Made by a program: the position numbers and the translations under genes. This document shows positions 1 to 13,775 of a DNA stretch of 64,000 nucleotides, piece by piece (positions within the stretch are counted from its first letter, which is position 1; every line of letters starts with the position of its first letter). The notes under the pieces are model-generated. The model was not told where the DNA came from. It saw only the letters and a program-made list of their open reading frames with translations, and did no database searches. This DNA is from Climacteris rufus (lineage: Eukaryota; Chordata; Aves; Passeriformes; Climacteridae): assembly GCA_013398175.1 (NCBI GenBank), contig VZRZ01007319.1, forward strand, positions 434,001 to 498,000, in the 5' to 3' direction.

Positions 1-1236
1 TGTTCATAGGTCTGTCAGTGTTAACAGTATTTCTTGGATCTTTCTACTGAGTTTATTTCTTAGTGGAGGTATCCACAGTAAAAGGGCTTCAGGTGAAACA
101 TTGTAAGTACAAGGCATCTTTCATATCTCTAGTTGTCACTGGAATCACACAACAGATGTAGCATTTTTACTTTAACTAGCTGTGACCTAACTCTGCTGCC
201 CTTGCTTATGTGCTAGCAGAGCTACACTTCCTGCACTGGCCTTTCTAAGAAGCCGAGCTGGGCCTTTGTAAACTCATTTCTGTATTGAGACTGCAGCCTT
301 GCTTGTTCTGCTCCCAAAATACAGACCATGGTCAGCTGAAATTGAGAGGCAGTTTGTCTTGTCCTGGGGTGCAGCTACTGGAGAACGTCTCTTCTCCTGT
401 GACCCAGAGCACTGAATGTCATTTTTCTGCAGGGCAATCTCCCAAGGTAGGCACTAAAGGTAATATTCATTATTTCTGCAGTGCCATTGTTCAGTCATAT
501 TACAGGAGGCATCTGTGTAGTCAAATACATTCATAGCTATCTAGAAGGCTCACGAAATAGTCCTGTATGACAGCATATCACTACAGTATCTTTCAAATAT
601 ATTGAAGAAAAAGAGATAATTCAGCTGTCTTCTTACAAAATATTTCTCTATGCTCTGCAACTCCAGGAGATCAGCAGTTGAATGAACTGAAACTTCTTTC
701 AGCATAGTCACACTTATTTCCATGCATTACCTCCACTGAGGGCAGTAAGAGTAAGGATTAAATAGGTACAAAAATACAGACCTACTAATTTTCATAAGGG
801 GCGGTCTGTCTTACTGAAGATTAGACTGTTGATTTCTGCAGGAATCATCATGATTTATTGGATAAATGATCTGCAATGAGAACTTTTCTGAGGAAACTAT
901 TTGATAGGTGACAAAGAAAAAAAATGGTCCAACACAATCTTTCATATGTCAATTAGAAGGAAAATTCTGCTCAGCAGTGAAGCTAGGATTTGATAAATCA
1001 AACTGAGAAACAATCTAGAACTTTGTTATTTTTGCCTTGATCTTCAAGCAATAGACTGAAATAGGTATGTGAGTAAAGTCCAGATTCCTCAAACTTTCTA
1101 AGCCTATCACTCTCAGATAGTAGAACAGGTGTCTTCAGCATTTATAGCAGCCTATCAAGCTGCTAAAGGGGCAGATGTGTCTGTTAGAAAGTCTGTGGTT
1201 TAGTATTACCCTGAGAGAGTAAACAAGCTAACAAGC

Positions 1237-1361
1237 TAAAAAAACCCACAAAACGTAACAAACAAAACCAAATAAAAACCAAACCAAACAAAAAACCCAA
1301 ACCAAAGGAAAAAAAAAAAAACCAAAACACAAACAAAAACCACAAAACCAACCCAGAAAAA
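1237..1361. repeat. A/C-only low-complexity tract
   Basis: About 125 bp in which the + strand is almost entirely A and C, made of irregular AAAC and AACC runs with one pure poly-A stretch of about 12. There are only a handful of G or T bases. It is not a clean microsatellite, because no unit repeats in register. The minus-strand open frame across it encodes a W/F/C-rich string that is a by-product of GTTT composition. Similar tracts recur at 21475-21503 and 45082-45152. Confidence 0.85.
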
Positions 1362-2035
1362 TCTGTGCAAGGTTGAATTTATGAAGTACAATGACATGGG
1401 GAAACATGGAATCCACTTAAAAGTGACGTGCAGAGCAAACTGTAGCTTCCACTGTGACTTTGACCATCATTGCAGTATTTCTGCCCTGAGTAATGCTTGT
1501 TTCACCCAGTCTAGGTCTGATATGGCTATGTAAAATGTCTGTAAGAAATGGCAAAATGTACCTGGGTTTCTGGTTCTCCTAATCAGTTGTGAGATCCCCA
1601 CAGATTCACAATGTTGACAAACCAAGCGAATGCTGGAACTTTTTAGAGTGCAGATGAAGTGAAAAAAACTGTTTTCAGAAAGAGAGAGCATTTTTTTGAG
1701 AGGCAAGTGTTGTTTAATAGTTGTTTCCTCTCCCTCATGACAGATGCAAAGAACAAGAAAGGAAGCCCTCACTGTGGAGTAAATAATATTTTTGCCTGAA
1801 AATAGTTTTTGTCACACTTCGAGTTGTTTCAGAACAGTGAAATTGAAAAAGAAGTCCCATGTGGTTTTCAGAATTTACTTCAAAACAAATTGGAGCATTA
1901 TTCTCAAATTTTCATGCTATTTTTTTTAAGTTTAGATTTTTAAGGATCTTGAATTTGAGTTAGACAACTTTTCCTAAAACTATTTTCCCACTCAGCAAAA
2001 TTCAGTTTTGAATAAACCAATGCTACTTAGCATCA

Positions 2036-2105
2036 GAGGATAATTTAGGTCAGAAGGGGTTTCAGGATGTCAGGCCATTCAGTTCAATGATATAATGTTA
2101 AAATG
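2036..2105 (-). mobile_element. possible old CR1 3'-end fragment (reverse orientation)
   Basis: The segment beginning AATTTAGGTCAGAAGGGG at about 2042 resembles the reverse complement of the CR1 3' terminus (usually ATTTAGGTTGGAAGGGAC...CCA), followed by a C-poor, diverged stretch. Similarity fades after about 60 bp and the octamer tail is absent. Divergence is high, so this could be coincidental. Confidence 0.4.
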
Positions 2106-3572
2106 GTCTATTCTGTAGCAGTTCAGTGTAAGACTAGGCAAGATTTCACTCTGAAAAATTTAGATTGTGAGTCTTTTAAGCTATAGAAGAGTTTTGGGAG
2201 ATTCCATATGAGTAGGAACTTTATGCAAAAGCTTTGGGTTTGTGGTTTCAGCTTTTTTTTTTTTAATTATGTAATGGGAAACTCAGTTTTGCTGAGTACT
2301 GCAAGGCCAGGCATTCCTAAAAAATACTCCAAAATACTTAACCTTCTCCAGATGTACTGGTAGTCTAGGCTCCAAGCCATATTTTCTGTGGTGTGTTTTG
2401 CCCTCCCTCAGGTCTGACTTTTCAGGTGGGAACCCAACCCAAAATATTTGGAAGCATTTGCATTTTTTAATTTTGTTAATTTATATACGCTTAGAGATGT
2501 ATTGGGAAAACACTTAAAAAGCAAAAATCCCTGAATATCCTGCTGGAAAATGATGATCAGGAGAAGCCCTCTGAGTGTGCATGGATTCAATATCAAGTCA
2601 GAGGCTTTCCAAGAATGAAAGGAGTCTGCTTTCAGAGTCAGTGCAGTTACACAAAAGATGAATCTGTCTCCCTTTGTACCTTTCCCACCTTTTGCTTAAT
2701 GTGGTGCAATGAACTAAAACTTGGAACTTGTAGAGCACCATTTTCACTGATAGAAATATCTGCTGATTAATCAGGCTGCAGTACTTAACATTAAATCTTG
2801 CTTACTATAATTGACTGTTATGTCATGCTAATGAGACTTCTTTCAGTTTTACTGCCTGCATGCTGCTGATTCAGACAGCCAAGAATTTTGGTTTTGTTTT
2901 ATGCTCACCTATGCCTTAACTGGCTTTTTTGCTGGGGCTTTTTGTGTTGTTTGTTTGTTTTTTTCTTTTGGGGGGGGAGCTGTGCTAGGGAATGGTAGAT
3001 TACTTCTCTGCTAAGTATTTTGTCTCTATCTGAAACAAGTCAGTAGGAAAGAAAGGTGTGTGTTTAAGCATATGAGGCTTCTAAGCTGTCTTTGTTTTAA
3101 TTTAAAAAAAACAAACAGAATCTGAAAGTAGTGTTGTATCTTTCTTAAATATCTAGAATAAAAAAAATACTGAGAATAAGGATGGAAAGTAGAGTGGGGA
3201 AGGATCACATTTTTAGGAAAGAAATTAAATAAAGAAGCAATGGCTTTTCTCCTTTCATTTCTGCAACTCTAAGCAGTTTAAGAGGAGAGTGAAAAGATCT
3301 AAATGATGTAACTAGCCAAAAGTACTTTCTCTGTTTCCCAAAGGCAGAACTAATCTACTCAGTGGAGACATGACCCAGATGAGAGTTACTTCTCTTGGGG
3401 AAAACTTCAGGTTGTGAAATGAGCATTGAAGCAAAGTTGGTGGGATCATTAGCACTGAGAGGCTAGTCCACTCTGCTGCTGTGCCCAAGCTGTGACCACA
3501 CAAACTTTAAATTTACCTGTTTTGCTTTAGTTTTTCATGGACATAGTGTAACTGCTTATTCTGTATAACCAG

Positions 3573-3986
3573 TATAAGCTGGTGAGGGGTCTAGAGACCA
3601 GCTGAGGGAACTGGGGTTGTTTAGCCTGGAGAAAAGGAGACTCCGAGGAGACCTTATAGCTCTCTTAAACTACCTGAAAGGAAGCTGTAGCCAGGTGGAG
3701 GTTGGTCTATTCTCCCAGCAGCCAGCAACAGGACAAGAAGAAATTTTCTCAAGCTGCGCCAGATGAGGTTTAAGTTGGACATCAGGAAAAATGTCTTCAC
3801 TAAAAGGGTGGTAAAGCAGTGGGATGGACTGTCCAGGGAGGTGGTAGAGCCGCCACTCCTGGAAGTGTTCAAGCAATGACTGAACATGACACTGAGTACT
3901 GTGGATTAGTTGGCATGGTGGTGTTTGGTCAAAGGTTGGGCTTGATATTGGAGGCCTTTTCAAACCTTAATGCTTCTGTGATTCAG
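3573..3986 (+). mobile_element. CR1 LINE 3'-end fragment
   Basis: The segment follows the avian CR1 3' region in order. It has AAGCTGGTGAGGGGTCT, then GGGTTGTTTAGCCTGGAG, ACCTTATAGCTCTCTTAAAC, a GAGGTTGGTCTATTCTCCC block, a CAGTGGGATGGACTGTCC block and the terminal GGGCTTGATATTGGAGG...CTGTGATTCA. About 15-20 bp seem missing near 3600, between the 'GGTCT-GAG' part and AGCTGAGGG. It is 5'-truncated as usual for CR1 and encodes only the last remnant of the reverse transcriptase ORF plus the 3' UTR, with stops. It is inactive and not a gene. Divergence from the typical sequence is moderate. Confidence 0.92.
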
Positions 3987-6900
3987 TGTTCACCTCACAG
4001 GGAGCAAATGACCCAGGGATATTTCATCTGTACAGACACATTTGTGCTTAGGATGTGAAGCAAGTGTAGTTCTTTGAGGGGAGAGACAGGTTTAGGATCC
4101 AGGTGACTATTATTTTTTGCTCCTATTTGTAAATCACATCGTAAGTGAGAGTAAAGGATTTAGCCTTGTTGAACTCGATATACTTATGCTGTCTTACATT
4201 AGCAGTGTAGTGAGCTAATTAGTGTGGTGTTCTGCATATTTATCACAGTGAGAAAGGAGCTTTGTCCCATTCACAAGCCATGGAGATGCAGTAGCTCCAA
4301 GGCTTGAACGTAGAGTCATGAGCAGAAGGAATGACTAACCTCCACTTAAGAATCCTCCTTTAGGCCTGAGGTGGTGGTTTTTTCCCCTTCTGCCAAAACA
4401 TAAGCCATCTGCAGAGATAAGTAATCCTTATCAGTTATTTACAGATGCCTTAAATAGCAGAAGCAAGTAGAGGCATTTAGTCTGGATGCCATGGTGTTGA
4501 ACAGTGATTTATTGGGATTTTCGCTCAAAGAAAAAAGGAATTATGAAAATGACTCCACCACCACCAATCTAGAGTGGCCACTAAAATGTCTGGCAGGCTG
4601 AGGAGGGCAAGAAACCATCTGATCAAATTTGAAAAAATCAAATCAGCAGTGCCAGCAGTTCCAGGGACTGAACACAGATGTTTTCTTCCTGGGATCAAAC
4701 CAAAGTGAAGGAAGCATGGTTGAGTTTCTGCTGGCCTTCACTGTAGGCACCAAAGCTAATTACCAAGTCCACAGACCGACCCAGACTGTCCTAAGGGATG
4801 GACTGCAAATCAGAAGCTGCAAATTCATGCTCAAATGGGACACAGCCTGTGCTGTGTGCCACACCCTTTCCTAGTTAGGTCAGGATTGTGTCCATCCACA
4901 GTATAGGTTGCCCAGGAACTTTTTGTAGAAGCGATTAATTGGCAATCAACCCTGCATGTGTTTGTCCCTTTATTACTGATGCACAATTTCTCAGAAGAAT
5001 AGTGTTAAATTTTTTTACAGACATTAAAATTGACCTGTTGTTTTCAGCCATTGAGACCTCTGAATCATTTTGGAGTGGTTTTGACCTGTTCTGTACCTGA
5101 GTTTTCTTGCTTACGAGCTGGTTTTCTCTGAAGAAGTGCTGTTATAATTGCTGCACTTGCAACCCCGCTTTTGTCACACGTGTGACTGTGTCTGCAGGAG
5201 TCATTCTCTGCTCTTTCTCTGCTCTCTACTTGTACAGTCCATGGTGTCATTTCAGAAATTGTATTTGAAGATGGGATTAAAATTGGTGGGGTTTAGGCTT
5301 ACAGTGCCCAAACAATTGTGCTTTTGTTTGTTTGCTAATGTGACTGGTTGGTTTAAAGGGGGCTGCCTTTTAGAAAATTCTCACTCCTTGCTTTTGGAAA
5401 TCTTCAGTGCGTATTAAGCTAGGCCCAGTTAGTGACAGTCATATTTGAAAACATGGACCTTTGGATTGGCCTTTTATATTTGGTTTGGTTTCTTTTAAGT
5501 CTTCTTTCTTTGAGACCTCACAGGAGAGACAAATTAATCATCATCTGTTGACATTCCATTAGGGAAACAAAATTATTTTTGAAGTCTCTATACAATTATT
5601 ACAGGGAGACTTCCATTGTGTCACAACCTCAAAGCTTAAATGTGATAAGACACTGAAAAAACAATACCTATTTCAAGAATACAACAAAATACTAAATTTG
5701 TGCTGTGAACTAGTTTGTAATATACTTTATTATCCTTAAAAGAGAGGCAAATTATCTAGAAGGTAGTACTGTGTCAGGTGTGTGTCTTTGTTTCTTGGGC
5801 CAACTTTCTGGATTCTATGATTGTCTATGTTTGCATAACAACATACTTATGGTGCCTTCTTTGCCTCCCAGCATCTGTAGGTTGTAATTGGCAAAGATAA
5901 CTCGTAATTGGGGAAGATAACTCATTCCAACTAATGCTGGAAACTCGAACAGTAGCTCATAGGAGTGGGATACAGAGTTTGGAACTGAAGGCTGGCAAAG
6001 ATGTAGTGAGTGTGTCTGCTGCACAGCAAGTTTGAAGGGAGGGGACAGGTTGGTGCTGGCTTGCTTTTGTCTCATTCCCTCCAGGCCAGTAGTAGCATAC
6101 CTGACAGCCCTCTCCAAAGGAGAATGATGACATGCCATTACTCAGCCTTGTTTAGGGCTAGTAGGACAGAAACACTGCATTTATAGCTTTCCTAATACAT
6201 GCCCTAGCTGTTTCATATGCTGGCTTGCCTTTTCTTGAGAGACTGAGAGAATATATGTTCTCTGAGCCACATGCTTGCCAATTTGGGTTCCAAAACAGGG
6301 CACATTCCCTGTATCTGAATGAGGTGGCTCTTCCCTCAGTGAAGGCCCTTTCTCCATCCAGTCTGGAAATGAAGTCCAGAATGCCTGTAAGCAGCTGTAT
6401 TTTTATCAAAGCAGCAGCAGATTTCTGAAAGCTGTAGGTTGATCCTTCCTCATGTGTCCCAGCAATGCAGGTTTCTGCCACTTGTAATGAAATGCCCATC
6501 AGAACAAGGAACTGGGCACCAATTGAAACTCAACAGGAATATTTTTGTGGCTTTACTGGGCGGAATCTAGAAATCTCCAATCACTACATGAAACTGAAAT
6601 TGCATTCTGGAAACATATAATTGAATGCAGACCTGAGCACTCTTGAGATGATAATGAACCACAAAAGCTCGAGGTACTAGATTATGATGCCAGCTCTTAT
6701 GGTAGGCATCAATTTATCAATTGCTTTGATGCAAATGAGTATCTCATACCATGCTAAAATTGCATTCATGCAGCAAATCAAAGCTTAACAGTAGGATTTA
6801 TATATAGACAGATAAATTGTAGCTATGCTTAGCAGTGCTTCCCTCCCCATTTTTCACAGGGACAGTGAAGTCATTAATCTTTGCTAGTAAGAAGCTTTTA

Positions 6901-9900
6901 AAAAAAGAGACCAAAAAGCTTAAGAACATATTGACAATTCAGTGCTCAAAGAGAAAAGTGTTTACTGACAGGAGTCTTGTCTTACTTAAGCCACTTCTAA
7001 ATGTGTCACCTGGAGTAAGAGAGTGGTTTATGGTAGTTGCATTGCTGGGTTGCATGTGCTGTACCAACTACTGAGCCTTTTGGGTGGGTAGGTGAGATCC
7101 TGCATGCAGGAAGAGGTACATTTTGAGCCTCATCAGGTCTCATTTGGTGAGGAAAAAGTGTACCCACAAAGGGGAAAGAGCCAGTGGCATTGCAGAGAGA
7201 AGTGCTGCTGGGAAGTCATGCAGGACCCAGGCATACACTGCTTACCCTGGTATTCTTTCTGCTTGTCTTTTAAATGAAAGTACTGCTTTATAGTTTCTAA
7301 TGCACCCCACCACATAATACATTCCCTGTGAAATGTAATGAGAAGTTACTGCTGTAATTAACTCATTGATTGTTTAAAACAATTGCTAATTGTACTTGGT
7401 TGGAAAGCTGGGATGTTCCCACTGTCACTAATGTGACTGGATAATTACAGATTTTTCTTTTCATATTTTTTTCTGTAAAACATGTTTTCTTTGCCGTAGC
7501 TTTTCTTTTTGGCCACCTAACTTTCAGTTCCCATGACTGGCATATGCAGGCTAGCAATCAGCCCCAGGGCAGCAAATGGGATGAAGATATTTCAGACCTC
7601 AATAATTCAGCTCCCTCAGGGACACTCTAGGTAAACAAAGTATTCATTCTTATATGTAATGCATGGATGCTACTGTAAAGATGTGAAAAACAAAGGTCTG
7701 TGCAATAGCAAAAAAGTCTACATACTACTGGAGAAACATCATCTTTGGAAGGCCTCTAAGTGCCAGACTATGGCTCAGTTGTTCTTTTTTTAGAAAATGA
7801 AACAAAAAAAGAAAACAAATAGCTTGGAAAGCCACCTCTGAGATGCTGCTTCTGCATCTTGGCATAAGAGCCTGTACACTACCCACACACATTTGATATT
7901 TCTTTTCAATGGGCAGTGCAGTTGCTAGCTTTTACCACAAATCCTGGGGAAGCTGAAAAATGCCAGCTCTCTCCTGCTCTGCTTCTCACAGCCAGTTAAC
8001 AGCGTGTCTGCATGGCATAATGTGTTGGCACAGTGCTTCTTCCAGATAGTATGTCATGCTCCATGCATCCTTTCGCAGCATTGCATTGGTCTCTGTGGAT
8101 ATATCTCTTCTAAAGCAAATGCAGGTCTCAGGCCTAGGAATAGTAGCAACTTGCCGACACTTCTTGCTAAGATATTGGGAGAATTTTTAAGTGAATGTGT
8201 CTGCAAGGACTGACTGGAGCTACCATGAAAAGTAAACTCCTCCCTTCTGGTGTGTATCTTGCAGCTCTACTTCAGACATGCAGTCAATTTGTGCAAGACA
8301 TTGCTGTATCTCAGTTACTTATCCACAGGATAAGTACATTTGCCTGTAATGGGACAGGAGCTCCTTATGAGTCTTTGCTGAAGTGACTAAACCTCGTGTC
8401 TTTTCAGAGCCTTCCAGAACACGGTGTCTTACAATTATAAACAGGAGGATTTTCTTCAGATGTTCTGTGCTTGTTTATGCAGTTTAGTCACGCTTTGGGT
8501 ATTGGTGTATCTGGAAAGATCTTGCTGTTACAGTGATGCCCCAATAATTACTACTGTAATGGGCTCGTGTTACATAAGGACTGAATCGTGCTAGACTTAC
8601 TAGAACTGAGTAGTATATTTTCCTCACTCTGCATCCATAAAACAATATTAACATCTGAAGTAAGACATATAGGAGGTCTTTTTGTGATACAGACTTCAAG
8701 TAAATAATTCTCTTTGTAGAGAGCTTTCCATAGCGTGGCCAGAGATGTTGTAAGTGTGGGGTTTTTGTTTGAAAATTACATCTGTAGTCATGGGTTCACT
8801 TGCCTTATACTGAGCAATGCAAAAGACATTTTACAGCAATATTTGCATGTATTTGCATTCAGCTTAACATGGCAGGGGAGTTTAAATCTGCATTAATCTG
8901 TGCATTGATTTTATAGTAGTTATTTTGTAGCTTCATGGGGGAAGGTAAAGCTGCTGAAGAGCTGACGCAGATTCAGTAGGATGCTCTTCCCACAAGACAA
9001 GGCCAAAGTGAAATTTCAGAAATTTCAGTGTATACAGGAGGAGAGTTATCAAACAGAAACTGGTCTGGAACTTCTGTTTTAGGAAAGGCCTCGAAGTACT
9101 GTGGTAAATAAAGGAAAACATTTTCGAGGAATGAACAGTGGCTGACTTGTTTGTTTGCTTTTCAAGGTGAATGGACCCATGGCATAGCCTCAGAGACAGA
9201 GATGTTGTCATACACTGAGGCTGAGAACGTGACTGCAGATAGGGCTTATTTGGCACAGGAGAAATATTATTTGGTTGCATTTTTTCCATGAGATGAAGGA
9301 GGTAGAAGGGGATGGTGTGGAATCTTTGCTTGTACAATATCCTATGGCCAGAATCTGGTAGCATTAGGGTTCTGCCAAGAAAGTGCATTCTTCAAAGATG
9401 CCCAAATTCACATAGTTAAATACATCTATATAAAAGACAAAATCTGTTGAATGCTTATTTAAATACTTCTTTACCAGCTTAGTGGGTTGGAAGCACTCCT
9501 TCCATTTCAATTCTGATATCAGTGACTCTCTTTACAAAGTCTTAAGAAGCAATGCAGATTCATTTCCTTAGCTTAGATCTGTAGCTAGCCTTAAATACCT
9601 TAAGTGTTCATTTCAATACAGCTCTGAGAAGAAAAAGGCAGGGGAAGGTATGAATAAATTCTAAAACCTTCAGACCATATACCAACATTTAAATTCTGTA
9701 TTTGGATCAAAAATCAGTGCTAGTGATCCGAAATTAAGATTTTAATGCTCTGCTCTGAGAAGCTAACCAGAGCAGAATGAGAGAAAATAATAATTTTAAT
9801 TGTTAATGGGGAAAGTAGTACAGGAAATGATTTTTACAAAATGGCATTGATCAGGACTGTAATTAAAAGGCATCTTAAAGGAATGAAGAGAAGCTCAGCA

Positions 9901-12900
9901 TAGATTTAGATTTTAAAGCAAGCTGGATTTAGAGTGCTCCAGATGTTTTGCTTAGAACAAGCTTCATTGACCTGGAATATCAAAGTGTGCCAGCATACCC
10001 ACTGGAGCATTGTTAATGCCTCTGGCTGGGTTTGTTTCAGGATCCTTGGTTTGAATTCCAGTGTATTTAATTTTGTGAGCACAGTAAACTACAGAGAATG
10101 ATTAATCTACAGAGATTAAATTTGTAAAGGTATACCAACCATCCAAACACAAAGCTTATCATTGTGACTTCTCGCTGTTCTGTTTTGGTTTTAACTAAGT
10201 CATCCAAAGTGGATAGATCTATTGTTTCCTGGAAACCTATTTTTGCAAGGCTTGCATTATCAAAATTCTTTATCCCAACTGTGTTTGAAGAATGTTTTCA
10301 CATTTTTAAAAGGCCTGTGTTTTATCTAACCTGTCATCCAGGCACCTGTTATAGCCAAAGATATCAGCAAGTGATGCCTGAAACAACTGAAACATTACCA
10401 AAAATCTCTGTAATCTTCATTAAAATCATCGTTAAATAATATCTTTTTAACTACCCATCCTCCCAACCAGTAGACTATTGGAAGGTATTAATTTACAGAA
10501 TGTTTTAGACCCTTAGAACTAAAAGACACTGATATTACACTGTCTCTCATCTCAAACAGTGCCATGCTTCTTGTCAACAGAGGCAAATGAGTCAGGCTTG
10601 CAGCACCTCCTGTGTTTACTGAGGAGTGGAAGAACCACCCTAAACTTTACAAGTATCTATTATGCAGAGGCAAAGTGTATTTTCTGAATTGCTGTTGTGA
10701 AGCAGTTGAGATGTGTTCTATATCTGAATGACCACCATCAATTTCAAAACGTGAACAAAAACAAAGGTTACAGGCATTGTCCTTCACACCTCAGGACCTT
10801 CAGGACCATAAGCCTTCCCTACTATTTTCCTAAAAGCTAATGTTCTCTTGAGAAGTGTCCAATGATGATATGTCATTTTGTCAAACCTTGCATGACCAGC
10901 TCTGAAACTGGACAGCTGTAAGCCTTGGATATCTGGGGCTACACACTGGAAATCTCAGTGTTTGTAAAATGGTCCCAGTGTCACCATTACTGTGCAGCAA
11001 AAATGCTATGTTGCATATGCAGAGTGAAATGTGTCAGGAGACAGAATGTAAAGATAACAGATTTATTCAATTCTTGGGCTTCTAACAATGGAAGAAAACA
11101 TCAGATGAATAGAGTAATAGAACACAGTAGTTTATGTCAGAGTAAAGAAGTTTCTTGACTGATCTAGCACCTCATCTAGCTCCTAATTTTTTTCTCCTGA
11201 TTGAAGCTGCAATCCTTCCCTTTCATTTGTTGTCCAAAGTGCCTGCTTCTGTCTGTTCTCAGATGATGGGGAGAAGGCACAGGAAGAAATGAAGGAAAAG
11301 AGATCACCTCCTGTGCCATCCAAAGCTAGAACCCCTTTGTCTCTCCTTACAAAGCTGTGCTTTTTTCTTCCTAGCCATGAAGACACTTCCTTCCATCTCC
11401 TCTCTCAGATGCCTCTATTTAATATTACTTGGTTGTACCTCAGTGAGCACATTCCTGCCTTGGAGGCGTTCACAGTTCCAGAAATCCTAGTCCTAAACTC
11501 CACACTTCAAACTCCATATAATTATAATTACTTTAATTCTGGTACAATTGTCAAAATACAAACTCTAATTGTATGGACAGTGCAGCCTAGAATGGGGAGC
11601 TGAAGACTGGTTAATCTCCCATTCATTCTCCTCCATACCATTAGTTTTCTGCTGGTCTTCTAAGGACTTGAGGAAGTTGTTGTTTAAAAAGTTTGCACAG
11701 TCCAGTCATTTAACATGATTATACTGCTGCAAATCCTAATGTGGTCCCATTGCGCAGACTCAAGTAGAACATGCAGCAGAGTAGCATTGCTTAGTAGTGT
11801 GCTAGATGAAGCACTGTGGTGTGTGGAATTTTAAATCTGTGCTAAATCAGTGACAATGGATTGCACCAGTATAACCCCACTGATGGGTCAGGTCACTGCA
11901 GTTTCTCTGGGGTCTCTGTGTATTAGCTCTCTGTATCTTGTCCTTGTTTTATTTCTTTTCTCCTCCCAGGCTCAACTAAATTTCCTGAATTCCTTCTCTC
12001 CTCCAGCTTCCCTACCTCTTTTTGTCCCATAACTAAGTCTCCATTCTCCACTACCTCTAATCTCTGCTCATGTACTTACTTATTATTCCCAAAATGTCGA
12101 AAAAACAGAGGATTCATAATTATGAATTGCCAACAATTTCTGGTAAAGATCTGAACTACAAGTGGTGGCCTGCAAACCCCAGTGCTCCTCTGACAATAAC
12201 CCAGTGGAAGAGGTAGTTGTCCATTGTGTAAAGATAATGTTGTTTATAGCCCTTGCTAGCAAGCCAGAAGCTGACGCCATTCCTTGGTACTTCCTAACAT
12301 GTCTTCTCTTTCTCACCAGGGAGATTTGTGAGAGCAGAAGCAGACTGTTGAAAGATGCTGATGAACATGGTGGCTAGTAAAGGGCACCTTATGTTCTTTG
12401 CTTCTTTATATAGACTGCAGTTTTGCCCAACAAGCACTGTGCAATTTCTAAATGCCCAGGCAGGAAGAACTGGCTCAAAATTGAACGTAGTTTCAAATAA
12501 AGCTCTGGCACATCATTTCTGTAAGACACTGGACAAACTATGCTGTCTTTCTCTTTGTCATATTTAAGTAATACTTCTACAGTTTTATCTACATGAATTG
12601 TAACATTTTCAAAGCTGGGCTGTTTGAACAATACCTTGTTTAAAGCCCTGCCTCATGCAAGTTGAGGTGCTTATTGCAGATAATTACTTATGAATAAGCC
12701 TTTGTCCCAAACAGCTTACAAGAGACCAAGCTCATTCCACACAACCCGATGAAATAAATCAGATGGCATTCACATTCAGTTGGTACTGACTTGACCTGAA
12801 TTCAACCTGTCTGATAGAAAGATGAAAATCTTTCCATATCATTATAAAGCCCCTTCAACCATTCATCATCTCTAATTGCTAACTTCATTATCCCCTAGCT

Positions 12901-13775
12901 AAGCATCAAGCCAACTATTCATAATAGCTTTATAATAAGCTGCTTCATTCTCTAGAAGCCATATTCTTTGTTTTCTCACCTTCTTTCCTTTTAAGTCCTG
13001 CTGTGGTCAGAAGAACAAGAGAAAGAGCAAAGCAAACACTTGTTCTCCATTAACAGCCCCTGCATGACCACTTGAAGGCCAGACTGGCCTCACAAAATTC
13101 CAGTTCCTCTCCCATGTGCAACTGCAGCTAGTGCCCTGTATTGTCAAGGCTGGTAGCCTTTCCATTTCCGTCTCAGCATGTTTCTGTTCAAACATCAAAA
13201 GAGTGATGCCTCAGGCAGGCAGAGCAGCCCTTTGTCATGTAATACATGTTGTGTTCCCCAGGATAGTTGTCTTCTGGCAACCAGCTTGTGGAGGTGACAT
13301 TCCTGGAGTTGAAGGTGGCTAGGAAATTATGGAGGAACCTTTATCAGAAAGATTACAAGGCATAATTGCAAAATATGTGTAATTCTGGATTTCTTGAAAC
13401 AGCTAGACTAGCGGGAAAGTATGGCCAGAAAAAAAAAAGGAGTGCCTTGGTATGAAAAGCGTATTTGCAGCCTATAGTGCATGGGATCTCTCAAGAAAGA
13501 AAGTTGCAGGATCCCTGAGGAAGAAAGCCAAAAGGCTTCCCTGGAAAAAAAAACGAAAAGCTGTGTATATTCCCATGAGCGCAACTCACCAATTTCTTAC
13601 CAAGGGCTGTAGCATGGTACCATCCCACTCAGATATCTCTGAGTGGCTGAAGGCTGTTACCCTGACAAGCAAGCTTGGACACTTGCAGAGGCAGAAGTGC
13701 ACACCCCTTGGACTGCCTTTGGTTGTTAGCTCAAAGGGGTACAAGTCAGAGGAAGATACTACTGGTTTAGTGTTT
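3987..13775. other. non-coding DNA, no gene recognised
   Basis: No exon with recognisable protein similarity was found on either strand. The longest frame (minus strand, 8933-9388, 151 codons) has no domain, biased composition or splice context. There is a 2 x 20-bp tandem duplication at 5884-5923 and an AT-rich, high-complexity stretch near 6550-6790 that contains an octamer-like ATGCAAAT. No RNA gene is evident. The stretch is intergenic or intronic, depending on whether longer PHACTR1 isoforms start further upstream. Confidence 0.65.
5884..5923. repeat. 2 x 20-bp tandem duplication carrying AGATAA cores
   Basis: Two adjacent 20-bp copies, GTAATTGGCAAAGATAACTC and GTAATTGGGGAAGATAACTC, differ at two positions. 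Each contains AGATAA, the core recognised by GATA-family zinc-finger factors. Flanking DNA is single-copy. Whether it binds anything is not shown. Confidence 0.9.

Larger units (their letters stand above)
1..3572. other. non-coding DNA, no gene recognised
   Basis: No exon of a family I recognise is visible on either strand. Open frames are short (at most 101 codons) and compositionally random. The stretch holds an A/C-only low-complexity tract (1237-1361) and a weak old CR1-like piece (2036-2105). If the long PHACTR1 isoforms known in mammals exist here, this would be intron of that transcript; otherwise it is upstream of the gene. The sequence alone does not decide between the two. Confidence 0.7.

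Noticed and set aside
1228..1416. Minus-strand open frame coding a W/F/C-rich hydrophobic peptide
   Set aside because: It lies across the A/C low-complexity tract; the apparent membrane peptide is a translation of GTTT-type sequence.
8933..9388. 151-codon minus-strand open frame
   Set aside because: No domain, no initiation context and no flanking splice sites of note; the length is within chance for 64 kb of six-frame sequence.
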